Origin: Natronobacterium haloterrestre
GTDB taxonomy: Archaea > Halobacteriota > Halobacteria > Halobacteriales > Natrialbaceae
Direction: 5' to 3'
Length of the DNA: 64,000 nt
NCBI RefSeq assembly: GCF_900112205.1
Contig: NZ_FOKW01000006.1
Span: 238,883 to 302,882 of the forward strand
Each line of letters begins with the position of its first letter. Position 1 is the stretch's first letter. Below the pieces are notes generated by a model that saw only the letters and a program-made list of their open reading frames with translations, was not told where the DNA came from and did not search any database. Shown piece by piece: positions 1 through 9,237 of the stretch. The position numbers and the translations under genes were made by a program.

Positions 1-998
1 GTCGACCCGTTGCCGGTTCCCATGATGCCGGCGATGATGTTGCCGATACCTTCCATGCCGATGCCGTGGTTGATTCGCTTCTCGCTTGGTGCGCCCACGC
101 CCGCGATCCGGGCGACGGCGTAGTAGTCGCCGAGGCTCTCGACCATCGAAGCGAGCACGCCGGCGAAGATCCCGACGGCGAACGCCGGGGTGAACTGGGG
201 CATCCCCCACTGCAGCGGCGTGATGACCTGGATCGCCGATGCTTCGGCGATCGCGCCGGTGTCGACGTAGCCGACCGTTTCAGGTCCGTACACGCCGGTT
301 ACCGACAGTATCGCCGCGACGACCCAGGCGGTGACGATTCCGAGAAGCACCGGGAACAGTTTCGCGTATCGGCTGTACCGATCGAGGTACTGTGAGAACA
401 GGACGATCAGGAACAGCGTCAGTCCCAGCAGCCACCAGTTCTGGTCGGGTCGGGTCACGTCCTGGACCCCGACCAGCGACAACCCGATGAGCACGATCAC
501 CGGCGCGATCACGACCGGCGAAAGGTAGTACTTGAGTTTGCCAAGCGCCCCGACGTAGCCCAGGATGACCTGGACCGTCGCGGCGGCGATGATCGCCCCC
601 TGTAACTCGAGCAGGGTCGTTTGCCAGCCGACGCCCTCCGCGGCGAGCGCGCCGATCACCGCCAGTGCGGGGGCAAGCAGGGCGAAGGTCCCGCCCTGCA
701 CGATCGGATACCGGTTCCCGACCGTCGTCTGTAACAGCGTGGCGATCCCCGACACGACGAAGAAGGTCCCGATAAGCCGTGCCGTTTCACCGGCCGGCAT
801 CTCCATCGCGCCCGCGAGCACGAGCGGAATCGCGACCGTCGCGCCGATCATCGTCAGGTAGTGCTGGATGCCAAGCAGTATCGATTCGCCGAGCGGTGGT
901 TTGTCCTCGATGCCGTACTCGACGAACGACGCCTCCTCGCGGGATACGTCCCCGCCGTCCGTCCGGATCTCGTTCGAAGTCTCGCTTTGGTCAGTCAT
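1..998 (-). CDS. NCS2-family nucleobase permease (partial, 3' end outside window)
   Basis: Membrane permease of the nucleobase:cation symporter-2 family (uracil/xanthine/urate uptake). 332 codons are visible from ATG at 998; the C-terminus lies beyond base 1. The acidic N-terminal tail leads into a conserved start (GIEDKPPLGESILLGIQHYL). It is followed by hydrophobic helices and the family motif PIVQGGTFALLAPALAV. Near the cut end is the NCS2 signature region SMVESLGDYYAVARIAG with conserved acidic residues, then NHGIGMEGIGNIIAGIMGTG. It is transcribed divergently from the CocE-type hydrolase. The leader holds an inverted repeat at 1025-1044. It is a paralogue in function of the permease at 6239. 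The family call is firm; the exact base transported cannot be read. Confidence 0.9.
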   Translation of the reverse strand, partial: MTDQSETSNEIRTDGGDVSREEASFVEYGIEDKPPLGESILLGIQHYLTMIGATVAIPLVLAGAMEMPAGETARLIGTFFVVSGIATLLQTTVGNRYPIVQGGTFALLAPALAVIGALAAEGVGWQTTLLELQGAIIAAATVQVILGYVGALGKLKYYLSPVVIAPVIVLIGLSLVGVQDVTRPDQNWWLLGLTLFLIVLFSQYLDRYSRYAKLFPVLLGIVTAWVVAAILSVTGVYGPETVGYVDTGAIAEASAIQVITPLQWGMPQFTPAFAVGIFAGVLASMVESLGDYYAVARIAGVGAPSEKRINHGIGMEGIGNIIAGIMGTGNGS

Positions 999-1024
999 AT
1001 CTCCATCTCCTGGATTGATACCGT

Positions 1025-1044
1025 GTCGAGTGTCCACACTCGAC
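1025..1044. promoter_or_regulatory. Inverted repeat, candidate operator of the NCS2 permease
   Basis: Two 9-base arms (gtcgagtgt / acactcgac) separated by two bases lie 27-46 bases before the permease ATG at 998. They sit just downstream of a plausible minus-strand TATA box (about 1072-1082). A repressor bound here would cover the start of transcription. The IclR regulator at 18628 is one candidate binder; this is inference. Confidence 0.5.
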
Positions 1045-1215
1045 AGGTTGAGTCAAGCAAACTAAGCGAACGCCCATAAAGATACCGCCGTTCTGTCGGC
1101 CGTGTGTGGCTATTACCGTCGGAAAGCGGCCCTCGTCTCGAGGCGTCTTCGGGTCGGTCGTCGCGTTCCCCACTGGGGAATAAACTATTACACTCCGCCC
1201 ACATCGGTTAGTGTG

Positions 1216-3105
1216 ATGGTATCTCATCCCGAGTACGCAGTGGCCGCTGAGCTAGACGTGCCGATCGAAACCCGGGACGGGGTCGAACTCGCGACCGACA
1301 TCTACCGGCCGGCGGATCCGGAGACGGGCGAGCCGATCGCCGAACCGAAGCCCGTGTTGCTCGACCGGACGCCGTACAACAAGCGCGGGCGGATGGAACG
1401 ACACGGCGAGTGGTTCGCCAAGCGCGGCTACGTCGTCGCGATCCAGGACTGTCGCGGTCGCTTCGAAAGCGAGGGCGACTACTACATCTTCGTCAACGAA
1501 CCCGAAGACGGGTACGACACCGTCGAGTGGCTCGCCGACCAGCCCTACTGTGACGGGCAGGTCGGGACGATCGGCACCTCCTACGGTGCCTGGGTCCAGA
1601 CCGCGCTCGCGACCCAGGACCCGCCCCACCTCGAGGCGATGTTCGTCAACCAGGGGGCAGCGAACGGCCGGGAGGCCACCTTTCGTCACAACGGCACCTT
1701 CGAGCTGCGGTGGCTGTGCTGGGCGCTCACGCTCGGCGGCGGGTTCGCGAAGCGAGCGCTCGAGGACGAGGACGTTCAGCAACGGCTGGCGAACGTCGAC
1801 GTCCGCGACGTCCTCACGAACGGCCCCGTCCAGCGCGGCCAGTCGCCGCTCCGGCACATTCCCGACTACGAGGAGTGGACGTTCGACATCATGACGAAGG
1901 GGGCCGCAAGCGACGAACTCTGGGAAGAGCCCGGCCTCAACTTCGAGGCCTACTACGACGAGATGGCCGACGTGCCGACCGTCTACGCGGGCGCGTGGTA
2001 CGACTCCTACACGAAGGCGACCTGTGACAACTTCGAGGGACTCGCCGACCGGAAGGACAGCGACCACTACCTGCTGATGGGGCCGTGGACCCACGGCTGG
2101 AACAGCTACCCGCTGCCCTCGTGGAACAAGTCCTACTCGGGGGAACTCGAGTTCGGCGAGCAGGCGTTGCGGGACTACCAGGAGACGCGCCTGCGCTTTT
2201 TCGACCACTACCTCAAGGGGAAAGACACCTGGTCGGACCAGCCGACGGTCCAGTACTTCCGGATGGGGACCGGCGACGGCTCGCAGACCCGCGACGGCCG
2301 GCTGTTCCACGGCGGCGAGTGGGCAGAAAGCGAGGAGTGGCCCCTCCCCGACACCGAGTTCGAGACCTACTACGTGCACGAGGACGGCCGGCTCTCGACG
2401 GCGGAACCGACCGTTTCCGACTCCGCGACCAGCTACGAGTTCGACCCTCGCGACCCCGTGCCGACGATCGGCGGCAACTGCTCGTCGTATATCACCTACG
2501 AACCCCGCGAGGAGTCGATCCTCGAGTACCCGCTGAGCGAGCGCAAACTCCAGGACATCACCGGCCGCGGCGGCTTCGACCAGCGAACCCGTCCCGACAC
2601 GTTCGGCGCGGAACCACCCTACGGTCCGCTCGAGGAGCGCAACGACGTCCTCGTTTACCGGTCGGAACCGCTCGAGGAACCGCTCGAAATCGCGGGCCCG
2701 ATCCGCGTGCGGGTCTACGGCTCGACCGACGCCCCGGACACCGACTTCACGGCGAAACTGATCGACGAGTATCCGCCCAGCGAGGAGTTCCCCAACGGGT
2801 TCGCGGTCAACCTCTGTGACTCGATCTGTCGGGGCCGCTACCGTGGCTACCGCGACGAACCGGACTTCCTCGAGCCCGGCGAGGTCTACGAGTTCTACAT
2901 GGAGCCGTACCCGACGGCCAACGTCTTCGGCGAGGGCCATCGCATCCGGCTCGACATCTCCTCGTCGAACTACCCACGGTACGACGTCAACCACAACACG
3001 GGCGGCCCGCTGTACGACGACCGGGAGTACGAGGTGGCGACGAACACGGTCCACCACGACGCCGACTACGCGACCCACGTCGAACTGCCGGTACAGCCGC
3101 GCTGA
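1216..3105 (+). CDS. CocE/NonD-family serine hydrolase (X-Pro dipeptidyl-peptidase-like)
   Basis: Alpha/beta hydrolase of the cocaine esterase/glutaryl-7-ACA acylase group, 629 residues, which hydrolyses esters or amides. The start at 1216 begins MVSHPEYAVAAELDV; upstream in-frame codons read as non-acidic filler and were left out. The N-terminal catalytic domain shows the typical DGVELATDIYRP strand, LLDRTPYNK, QDCRGRFESEG and the nucleophile motif GTSYGAW with Ser122. A cap follows, then a C-terminal jelly-roll domain (about 400-629) ending with the family pattern HRIRLDISSSNYPRYDVNHN. No signal peptide is visible, so it is probably cytoplasmic. It sits divergent from a nucleobase permease, but its substrate is not evident. 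Confidence 0.88.
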   Translation: MVSHPEYAVAAELDVPIETRDGVELATDIYRPADPETGEPIAEPKPVLLDRTPYNKRGRMERHGEWFAKRGYVVAIQDCRGRFESEGDYYIFVNEPEDGYDTVEWLADQPYCDGQVGTIGTSYGAWVQTALATQDPPHLEAMFVNQGAANGREATFRHNGTFELRWLCWALTLGGGFAKRALEDEDVQQRLANVDVRDVLTNGPVQRGQSPLRHIPDYEEWTFDIMTKGAASDELWEEPGLNFEAYYDEMADVPTVYAGAWYDSYTKATCDNFEGLADRKDSDHYLLMGPWTHGWNSYPLPSWNKSYSGELEFGEQALRDYQETRLRFFDHYLKGKDTWSDQPTVQYFRMGTGDGSQTRDGRLFHGGEWAESEEWPLPDTEFETYYVHEDGRLSTAEPTVSDSATSYEFDPRDPVPTIGGNCSSYITYEPREESILEYPLSERKLQDITGRGGFDQRTRPDTFGAEPPYGPLEERNDVLVYRSEPLEEPLEIAGPIRVRVYGSTDAPDTDFTAKLIDEYPPSEEFPNGFAVNLCDSICRGRYRGYRDEPDFLEPGEVYEFYMEPYPTANVFGEGHRIRLDISSSNYPRYDVNHNTGGPLYDDREYEVATNTVHHDADYATHVELPVQPR

Positions 3106-3130
3106 GAGGCCGATCCTTTTCGCCGGCCCG

Positions 3131-4885
3131 CTACCGGGACCGGGAAGCGCCCTCCGACTCGAGTTCGAAGCCCGTCAGCGTCCCCTCCATCTCGGCGGCC
3201 ATCCCGTCGATGGCCTCCGAGACGTCGACGACCCGGTCGACGGTCGCCGTCTGCTGTTCGATGCTCGTCGAGACGTCGGCCATCCGGCGTTCGATCTCGT
3301 CGCTGCGCTCGGAGAGTTCCCGGACCACGTCCTCGACGGTCGCCGTGTCTTCGGCCTGTTCCTCGGCGGCGCGGGCGATCGCCTCGATCTCGCGGTCGGT
3401 CTCGCGGACGGCGTCCTCGATCTCCTCGATGTGGTCGACGACCCCCTCGACTGCGTCGGCCCCGGCTTCGACCGTCCTGTTGCTCCGCTCGATCGCCGCC
3501 GTCATCTCGTCGATTCCGTCCCGCAACTCCTCTAGATCGTCGGTGATCTCCGAGACCGTCGCCTTCGACTCGTCGGCAAGCCCCTTGATCTCGTTGGCGA
3601 CCACCCCGAACCCGTCGCCGGAGTCGTCGGCGTGGGCCGCCTGGATGTTCGCGTTCAGGGCAAGCAGGTTCGTCTGGTCTGCCACGTCCGCGATCAACTC
3701 CGCCATCTCGCCGATCGCGTCCATCCGGTCCTCGATGCGCCGGACCTGTTCGACGTTCTCCTCGGAGGCCGCCATCGCCTCGCGGATCCGCTCGAGGGCG
3801 CGTTCGGCGTCGTCGACCCCCTCCTGGGTTCGCTCGCTTGCCGTCGCCGCACGGTCCTCGATTCGGGCCGCGTTCTCGGAGATCTCTTCGACCGCGCCCG
3901 CGAGGTTCGAGACGTTCTTCGCGGCGATCGTCGCCTGTTCGGACTGCTCGCTCGCCATCTCGTCGACCGCGTCGCTCGCGTCGTCGATCTCCTCGGTCGC
4001 CGAGGTCGTCTCCTCGCCCGCCGCGACCAGTTCGTCGCTGATCTCGGCCAGTTCCTCGGCGGTATCGCGGGCGTCGGCGAGCGCGTCGTGGATGCTCTCG
4101 ATCGCCGTGCCCAGGTCCGCCGCCATCTCCGAGAACCGCTCGTGGGCCCGCTGTACCTCCTCGAGGTCGGAGTCGGGTTCCGGCACCTCGGGGTCGACGG
4201 TGAAGTCGCCGCGGCTGAGCCGGTCGGTCCACCCCTTGAACGCCTCGATCACCTCGTCCTGGTAGGCCTGGTACTCCTCTAAGGTCTCCTGGCGGTTGAC
4301 GGCCTCGACTCGCTCGGAGACGTCGCGGTTGATCTCGATCGCGCCCGCGAGTTCGCCCCCGGCGTCGAAAAGCGGGAAGAAGGTCCGGCTGACGTGGACC
4401 GTCTCGCCGTCGACCTCGACCTCGCCCTCGAGGTTCTGGATGGCCTCGCCGGTGTCGAGCACCTCCCGCATCACCGTGTTGTCGGCCTCGTCGTAGTCGA
4501 AGAGGTTGTCGCCGATCAGTTCGCCCGGTACCCGGCCGAACAGGTCGCGACACTCCTCGTTGGAGTGGGTGAAGTTCCCCTCCGCGTCGACGACGAAGAT
4601 CGGGTCGCTCGAGCCCTGCAGGTAGCTGACGATGATCGATTCGGCGGTGGCGCTTCCGAAGGGCGTCCCCTCACGGGGACGTTCGACGTCGCCGTCCGCG
4701 TCGAGGAGGGCGTCGCCTTCCGTTCGCCACTGGTCGCGGTCGATCGCGTCGTCGCGGCCGTCGCTCGCCGCGGTCCCGCGAGAGTCAGTTGTGGGGTCGC
4801 CGTCCGCGCTCGAGTCCGTGTCCGCGTCGTGGTCGGAACTGGTCGCGTCGGCCCGATCGAACAGCGATGTCAGCGAGGGGGTCAT
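3131..4885 (-). CDS. Soluble PAS-domain methyl-accepting chemotaxis transducer (Htr-like)
   Basis: Cytosolic haloarchaeal transducer, 584 residues, with no membrane segment. An acidic, Ser/Asp-rich N-terminus (1-75) is followed by one PAS domain (about 83-195, with SSDPIFVVDAEG and the PAC-like end EINRDVSERVEAVNR). A HAMP-like linker leads to the long coiled-coil MCP signalling domain (about 250-575). The CheA/CheW-binding hairpin tip is clear at 399-432 (ADVADQTNLLALNANIQAA, then GFGVVANEIKGLADES). Its upstream region has a haloarchaeal TATA (aagtttaagtg on the minus strand) about 25-33 bases before ATG, identical in core to that of the cyclase gene at 9996. The ligand is unknown; placement between nucleobase transporters suggests metabolite sensing. 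Confidence 0.93.
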   Translation of the reverse strand: MTPSLTSLFDRADATSSDHDADTDSSADGDPTTDSRGTAASDGRDDAIDRDQWRTEGDALLDADGDVERPREGTPFGSATAESIIVSYLQGSSDPIFVVDAEGNFTHSNEECRDLFGRVPGELIGDNLFDYDEADNTVMREVLDTGEAIQNLEGEVEVDGETVHVSRTFFPLFDAGGELAGAIEINRDVSERVEAVNRQETLEEYQAYQDEVIEAFKGWTDRLSRGDFTVDPEVPEPDSDLEEVQRAHERFSEMAADLGTAIESIHDALADARDTAEELAEISDELVAAGEETTSATEEIDDASDAVDEMASEQSEQATIAAKNVSNLAGAVEEISENAARIEDRAATASERTQEGVDDAERALERIREAMAASEENVEQVRRIEDRMDAIGEMAELIADVADQTNLLALNANIQAAHADDSGDGFGVVANEIKGLADESKATVSEITDDLEELRDGIDEMTAAIERSNRTVEAGADAVEGVVDHIEEIEDAVRETDREIEAIARAAEEQAEDTATVEDVVRELSERSDEIERRMADVSTSIEQQTATVDRVVDVSEAIDGMAAEMEGTLTGFELESEGASRSR

Positions 4886-4963
4886 ACCTATGTCAGTGAA
4901 TCTATGTCACTTAAACTTACTCGCCGCTCGCGGCCGATGGAGTCGAATATCGGAATTCCCCTC

Positions 4964-6130
4964 TCAGCCGCCGACGGTCCGCCGCCAGCAGAGCCAGATC
5001 GCGCCGACCGTCGCGCCCATCGCCGCGAACCCCGCGGCGTAGCCGTCGGTCGCGGCCAGCAAGCGCCCGACGAGCCAGGGATACGCCAGCGCGGCCCCGT
5101 TGCCCACGAGCATCATCCCCGAGAGCGTGACGCCGGCGTCGTCGGCGAGTTCCGAGAACGCGAGGCCGAACAGCGGTCCGAACGGCACGCCGAACCCGAA
5201 CCCGGTAAGCACCAGGCCGGCGGCGATGCCCGCCGCCGAATCGACGTCGATCGCCGCCGCGAGTCCGAGGAGCACGAGGGCGAGTCCCAGCAGCGTCCCG
5301 CCGACGGTCGCCCGCTCGCCGTAGGTCCGCGAGAGCCAGCCCCCGACGCCCCGGCCGACCACCGTCGCAAGGGCGAATCCGACGAGGACCGCGGTGCCGG
5401 GCAGTGCCGCGCCGGCGACCACCTCGGCGTACCAGGTCGAGGCCACCATCAGGAACCCGAACGTGGCCACGTTGCCGAACCCGAGCGCCAGCCCGCCGGC
5501 GGAGGTGAACGGCTCGAGGTAGGCCCCCAGGACCGTTCGCGCGTCGGGGCCGACCGTCGCCAATCGGGCGGTGAACGCGCCGCCGGCGAGCGCGACCCCT
5601 GCCGCGCCGACGGTCGGGAGCGCCGGGCCGGCCCACGGCACGACGACGGGGCCGGCGGCGAGGCCGACGGCCAGTCCGAGGGTGAACAGCGCGCCGAGCA
5701 TCCCCTGTGCGGTCGCGGTGTCCGCGCCGGTCGTCCGCAACCCGACGTACTTCATTCCGGCGACGAACGCGGCCCCCTGGCCGAGTCCCAGCAGGAGGCG
5801 GGAGGCGTAGGTGGCCTCGAGCGTCAGGACGGCCCCGAGGCCGATTCCGATCCCTGCCAGGACGAACCCGGCCGCGGCGACGCGCTCGACGGCCGTCCGG
5901 CGGGTCAACAGGTCCGCCGGGACGACGGCGGCGAACTGCCCGAACAGGAACAGCGACATGCCGAGCCCCGCCGCGTCGGGCGACACGCCGCGAGCTATCA
6001 GCAGCGACACGTAGGCCCCGTAGCCGCCGACGGCGAGCCCGAGCCCGAACAACCCCGTTCCCACGGCGGCGATCGCCGCCCACGGCAGCGGCCGTTGCTC
6101 GCTCGTCGCTCTCGAACGGAGCGTGCTCAT
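4964..6130 (-). CDS. MFS transporter
   Basis: Major facilitator superfamily permease, 388 residues, about 12 hydrophobic helices rich in Gly/Ala. The N-half has an MFS-like loop after helix 2 (PADLLTRRTAVERVAAAG) and the segment LLLGLGQGAAFVAGMKYVGLR, resembling motif-B-type sequences of drug and nitrate-like MFS members. The C-half has GRGVGGWLSRTYGERATVGG in the equivalent cytoplasmic loop. It starts at ATG 6130, divergent from the NCS2 permease at 6239. It could export or import a product of the island; the sequence alone does not show the substrate. Confidence 0.85.
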   Translation of the reverse strand: MSTLRSRATSEQRPLPWAAIAAVGTGLFGLGLAVGGYGAYVSLLIARGVSPDAAGLGMSLFLFGQFAAVVPADLLTRRTAVERVAAAGFVLAGIGIGLGAVLTLEATYASRLLLGLGQGAAFVAGMKYVGLRTTGADTATAQGMLGALFTLGLAVGLAAGPVVVPWAGPALPTVGAAGVALAGGAFTARLATVGPDARTVLGAYLEPFTSAGGLALGFGNVATFGFLMVASTWYAEVVAGAALPGTAVLVGFALATVVGRGVGGWLSRTYGERATVGGTLLGLALVLLGLAAAIDVDSAAGIAAGLVLTGFGFGVPFGPLFGLAFSELADDAGVTLSGMMLVGNGAALAYPWLVGRLLAATDGYAAGFAAMGATVGAIWLCWRRTVGG

Positions 6131-6204
6131 CGTCCGGATATCCGGCTAGCCGGCAATATGCGTTACGGGGCCTGACCGTCGCGTCGGGCCGAACATCATC
6201 AAGA

Positions 6205-6211
6205 TTTATAT
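6205..6211 (+). promoter_or_regulatory. TATA box of the NCS2 permease at 6239
   Basis: tttatat lies 28-34 bases before the ATG at 6239. This spacing fits a leaderless haloarchaeal transcript and argues for 6239 rather than the in-frame ATG at 6224 as the real start. Confidence 0.7.
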
Positions 6212-6238
6212 GTTGTTTGTCGAATGCTACACTATATC

Positions 6239-7618
6239 ATGGCTACAGGTGACAAACTCGAAGCGACGGAATCGGAGACCGAACTGGTCGCGTACGATAT
6301 CGACGACGAACCGCCGCTGTCGGAAGCGGTCCCGCTCGGGCTCCAGCACCTGCTGGCGATGTTCCTCTCGACGGTCGCGTTGCCCCTCGTCATCGCGGGG
6401 GCGATCGGCCTCGACGGCGCGCAGACGACCTACATCGTCCAGATGGCGCTGCTCGTCGCCGGCGTCGCGACCGTCGTACAGGTGTACTCCGTCGGCCCCG
6501 TCGGCGCGAAGTTGCCGATCGTCATGGGGACGAGCGCGATCTTCGTCGCGCCGCTGATCGACATCGGGTCGACGTTCGGGCTCGCGGCGATCTTCGGGGC
6601 CGTCATCGTCGCCGCGCCCGTCGAGATCGCGATCGGCTACTTCTACGACGACCTCGAGCGGTTCTTCCCGCCGCTGGTCACGGGCACGGTGGTCATGCTC
6701 GTCGGCCTGACGCTGATCCCGACGGCGATCGACTACGCGGCGGGCGGCCCGGGCGCGGAGACCTACGGCTACCTCGAGAACCTGGCGCTTGCCGGACTCG
6801 TCTTCGTCGTCGCGGTCGGGTTCAACCAGTACTTCGAGGGCCTGCTCTCGATCGCCAGCGTGTTGATCGCCGTCGTGATCGGCTACGTCGTGGCGGTCCC
6901 CCTCGGGTTGCTCGACCTCTCGGGGGTCGCCGACGCCGGCTGGATCGCCGTCCCCGTCCCGCTCGAGTACGGCGTCGAGTTCCACCCGAGTGCGATCCTG
7001 GTGGTCGCGTTCGCCTACGTCGTGACCGCGATCGAGACGATCGGCGACGTCGAGGGGACGACCGGCACCGTCGGCCGCCGCGCGACCTCGGACGAGATGC
7101 GGGGCGGACTGTTCGCCGACGGCGCGATGAGCATGTTCGCCGGCCTGTTCAACGCCTTCCCGAACACGTCGTTCTCCCAGAACGTCGGGCTCATTGGGTT
7201 CACCGGGGTCGCCAGCAAGTTCGTCGTCGCGATCTGTGGCGGGTTCCTCGTCCTGCTGGGCCTCGTCCCGAAGGTCGCCGCCGTGGTCGCGGCGATGCCC
7301 AACCCCGTCCTCGGCGGCGCGGCGATCGTCCTGTTCGGGATGATCTTCTCCATCGGCCTGCGGATCGTCGCCAACCGGGTCGACCTGAACCGGCGCAACC
7401 TGACGATCGTCGCCGTCTCAGTCGTACTCGGCGTCGGCGTCGAGGTCCGTCCCGACGCGATCGCCCAGTTCCCCGACGAGGCACAGGTGCTGCTCGGCTC
7501 GGGCCTGCTCGTCGGCGGCGTCACTGCACTCGTGTTGAACGCCGTTCTCCCGCGGGACGAGGCCGCCTCCGACCGCGAGGCGGCGCCGGGTCCGGAGCCC
7601 GAACCGACCGACGATTAG
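6239..7618 (+). CDS. NCS2-family xanthine/uracil permease
   Basis: Complete NCS2 symporter, 459 residues, with about 12-14 hydrophobic segments. Conserved features are LGLQHLLAMFLSTVALPLVI at the first helix, VGAKLPIVMGTSAIFVAPL, the acidic signature TAIETIGDVEGTTG and AFPNTSFSQNVGLIGFTGV (equivalent to the PxTSFxQNxGxI block of the xanthine/uric acid branch). VVAAMPNPVLGGAAIVLFGM follows. The long Pro/Glu-rich C-terminal tail is typical of halophile proteins. The stop overlaps the convergent dehydrogenase stop by 4 bases. The block pattern leans towards purine (xanthine or urate) transport, but this is not decisive. Confidence 0.92.
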   Translation: MATGDKLEATESETELVAYDIDDEPPLSEAVPLGLQHLLAMFLSTVALPLVIAGAIGLDGAQTTYIVQMALLVAGVATVVQVYSVGPVGAKLPIVMGTSAIFVAPLIDIGSTFGLAAIFGAVIVAAPVEIAIGYFYDDLERFFPPLVTGTVVMLVGLTLIPTAIDYAAGGPGAETYGYLENLALAGLVFVVAVGFNQYFEGLLSIASVLIAVVIGYVVAVPLGLLDLSGVADAGWIAVPVPLEYGVEFHPSAILVVAFAYVVTAIETIGDVEGTTGTVGRRATSDEMRGGLFADGAMSMFAGLFNAFPNTSFSQNVGLIGFTGVASKFVVAICGGFLVLLGLVPKVAAVVAAMPNPVLGGAAIVLFGMIFSIGLRIVANRVDLNRRNLTIVAVSVVLGVGVEVRPDAIAQFPDEAQVLLGSGLLVGGVTALVLNAVLPRDEAASDREAAPGPEPEPTDD

Positions 7619-8670
7619 GGCTCGAGCACGACCATCCCGTGGCTCTCGCCCGATCGGATCCGCTCGTGGACGTCCGGGACGTCCTCGAGGCCGACCCGCT
7701 CCGTGACGACGGGGGAGATCCGGCCGTCGGCGAGCAACTCGGCGGCCCGGACGACCTCGTCTTTCGTGGCGTACCGAGAGCCCAGAACGGCCGCTTCCTT
7801 CTCGACGAACTCCCGCAGAAGCGGCCCGAACGCGCGCTCGTGGTGGGTCGTCAGCGAGACCACCCGGCCGCCCATCCCGAGCGCGTCCCAGCCCGCTCGC
7901 AGCGTCTCCACGTCGCCGACGGTGTCGACGACGACGCTCGGCCCGTTGCGCTCGCCGCCGGCAGCCTCCCGCACGCGTCGTGCAACGTCGTCGGGATCGC
8001 CCCGAACGTCGACCGGCCGGACCGCACCGTCCGTGACGGCGTCGACGTGCTCGAGGCGGTCGTCGACGACGTCCGCGGCCAGCACCCGCGCCCCGCGGCG
8101 CGCGGCCAGTTGCGAGAGATGGACTCCGACCCGGCCAGCGGCGCCGATCACGAGCACTGTGTCCGTGTCGTCGACGGCGGCCCGCCGGCAGACGTGCAGC
8201 GGCGTCGCGAGCCCGTCGGCCGCGATCGCGCCCTCGGCGTACGTCGCCCCGTCGGGCAGCGGGAGGGCGTTTTCGGCCGGCAGGACGGCTTTCTCGGCGT
8301 AGGCCCCGTCGCGGTGGACGCCGTACCAGCCGTCGAACGCCGTACACCGGTTGGTCTCCCCGCGGCGACAGGGGGCGCACTCGCCACAGGTGAGATAGAA
8401 GTACGCGAGGACGCGATCCCCCGGCTCGCAGCCGTCGACGCCGTCGCCGACCGCGTCGACGACGCCCGCGAACTCGTGGCCCAGGATTCGCGGCGTGAGC
8501 GCGGGGTCGTCCGACAGTCCACCGCCGATCGCGTTCTCGATCGTTCGGGTTACACCGCAGGCCCGCACGTCGACCCGGACCTCGCCGGGCCCCGGTTCCG
8601 GTTCGGCCACTGTGTCGATCGAGAGCGAGCCGTTCCACTCCTCGAGGACGCACGCGTCCATCGTGCTCAT
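7615..8670 (-). CDS. Zinc-dependent medium-chain alcohol dehydrogenase family protein
   Basis: MDR-superfamily oxidoreductase, 351 residues. The GroES-like domain carries the catalytic zinc ligands (Cys in DVRACGVTRT, and GHEFAGVV) and the structural-zinc lobe with four cysteines in CGECAPCRRGETNRC. The Rossmann domain shows VLVIGAAGRVGVHLSQLAARRGARVLAADV, a variant of the GxGxxG loop. DAVTDGAVRPVDVRGD follows, as in zinc alcohol dehydrogenases. ATG at 8670 or 8661 could both serve. It converges with the permease at 6239 with a 4-base stop overlap. The substrate is unknown; it may oxidise an alcohol or aldehyde intermediate. Confidence 0.88.
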   Translation of the reverse strand: MSTMDACVLEEWNGSLSIDTVAEPEPGPGEVRVDVRACGVTRTIENAIGGGLSDDPALTPRILGHEFAGVVDAVGDGVDGCEPGDRVLAYFYLTCGECAPCRRGETNRCTAFDGWYGVHRDGAYAEKAVLPAENALPLPDGATYAEGAIAADGLATPLHVCRRAAVDDTDTVLVIGAAGRVGVHLSQLAARRGARVLAADVVDDRLEHVDAVTDGAVRPVDVRGDPDDVARRVREAAGGERNGPSVVVDTVGDVETLRAGWDALGMGGRVVSLTTHHERAFGPLLREFVEKEAAVLGSRYATKDEVVRAAELLADGRISPVVTERVGLEDVPDVHERIRSGESHGMVVLEP

Positions 8671-8751
8671 ACCACACGGTAATCGGCCAGGGTCTTAGCG
8701 TTCACCCTCGTGGCGGGTTTCGCTCGTTCCCGCGACCGGAGCGTTCGGCGA

Positions 8752-8760
8752 AGCTATATG
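8752..8760 (+). promoter_or_regulatory. TATA box of the universal stress protein gene
   Basis: gctatatgt lies 25-33 bases before the ATG at 8785. It fixes that start over in-frame upstream codons and implies a leaderless mRNA. Confidence 0.65.
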
Positions 8761-8784
8761 TTGGTTGCGTTCGAAACGGGTGGT

Positions 8785-9210
8785 ATGTCGAACCATGTCT
8801 TGGTTCCGGTCGACAGCTCAGCACAGTCCGAAGACGCACTCGAGTACGCAATGGAGACGTTCCCGGAGGCCGACATTACCGCTTTGCACGCCCTCGAGAT
8901 CGGGCAGGGCGACATCGGCACGTTCTCCGGGATGACCGGGGAGGTGCCGGACGAGGAGGCCGAGCGCGAACGCGCCGAGGAGTTGTTCGAGTCGGTTCGC
9001 CAGCGGGCCGCGGATCACGACGGCGAGATCGACACGGTGCTGGGTCGCGGTCGGCCGGACCGCGTGATCGTCAAGGAAGCCGAGAAGGGAGAGTACGACT
9101 CGATCGTCATCGGTAGTCACGGCCGGGACGGCGTCGCTCGTGTGCTGCTCGGCAGCGTCGCGGAGAAAGTCGTGCGTCGGTCGCCGGTGCCGGTGTTCGT
9201 CGTTCGGTGA
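8785..9210 (+). CDS. Universal stress protein (UspA family)
   Basis: Small cytoplasmic Usp-domain protein, 141 residues. It starts with the standard first strand HVLVPVDSSAQSEDALEYA. It ends with the ATP-binding G-x2-G-x9-G-S/T motif in GSHGRDGVARVLLGSVAEKV, followed by RRSPVPVFVVR. Single-domain Usps of this length are numerous in haloarchaea and usually act as dimers in stress adaptation. The gene is monocistronic between a minus-strand dehydrogenase and a convergent cyclase. Confidence 0.93.
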   Translation: MSNHVLVPVDSSAQSEDALEYAMETFPEADITALHALEIGQGDIGTFSGMTGEVPDEEAERERAEELFESVRQRAADHDGEIDTVLGRGRPDRVIVKEAEKGEYDSIVIGSHGRDGVARVLLGSVAEKVVRRSPVPVFVVR

Positions 9211-9237
9211 CCGGTCGGACGACCCTCGTTTTCCGAG

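Noticed and set aside
1252..3078. A 608-codon open frame opposite the CocE-type hydrolase
   Set aside because: It is a GC-driven shadow: Val/Arg-rich, no motif, and the plus-strand gene has all hydrolase motifs.
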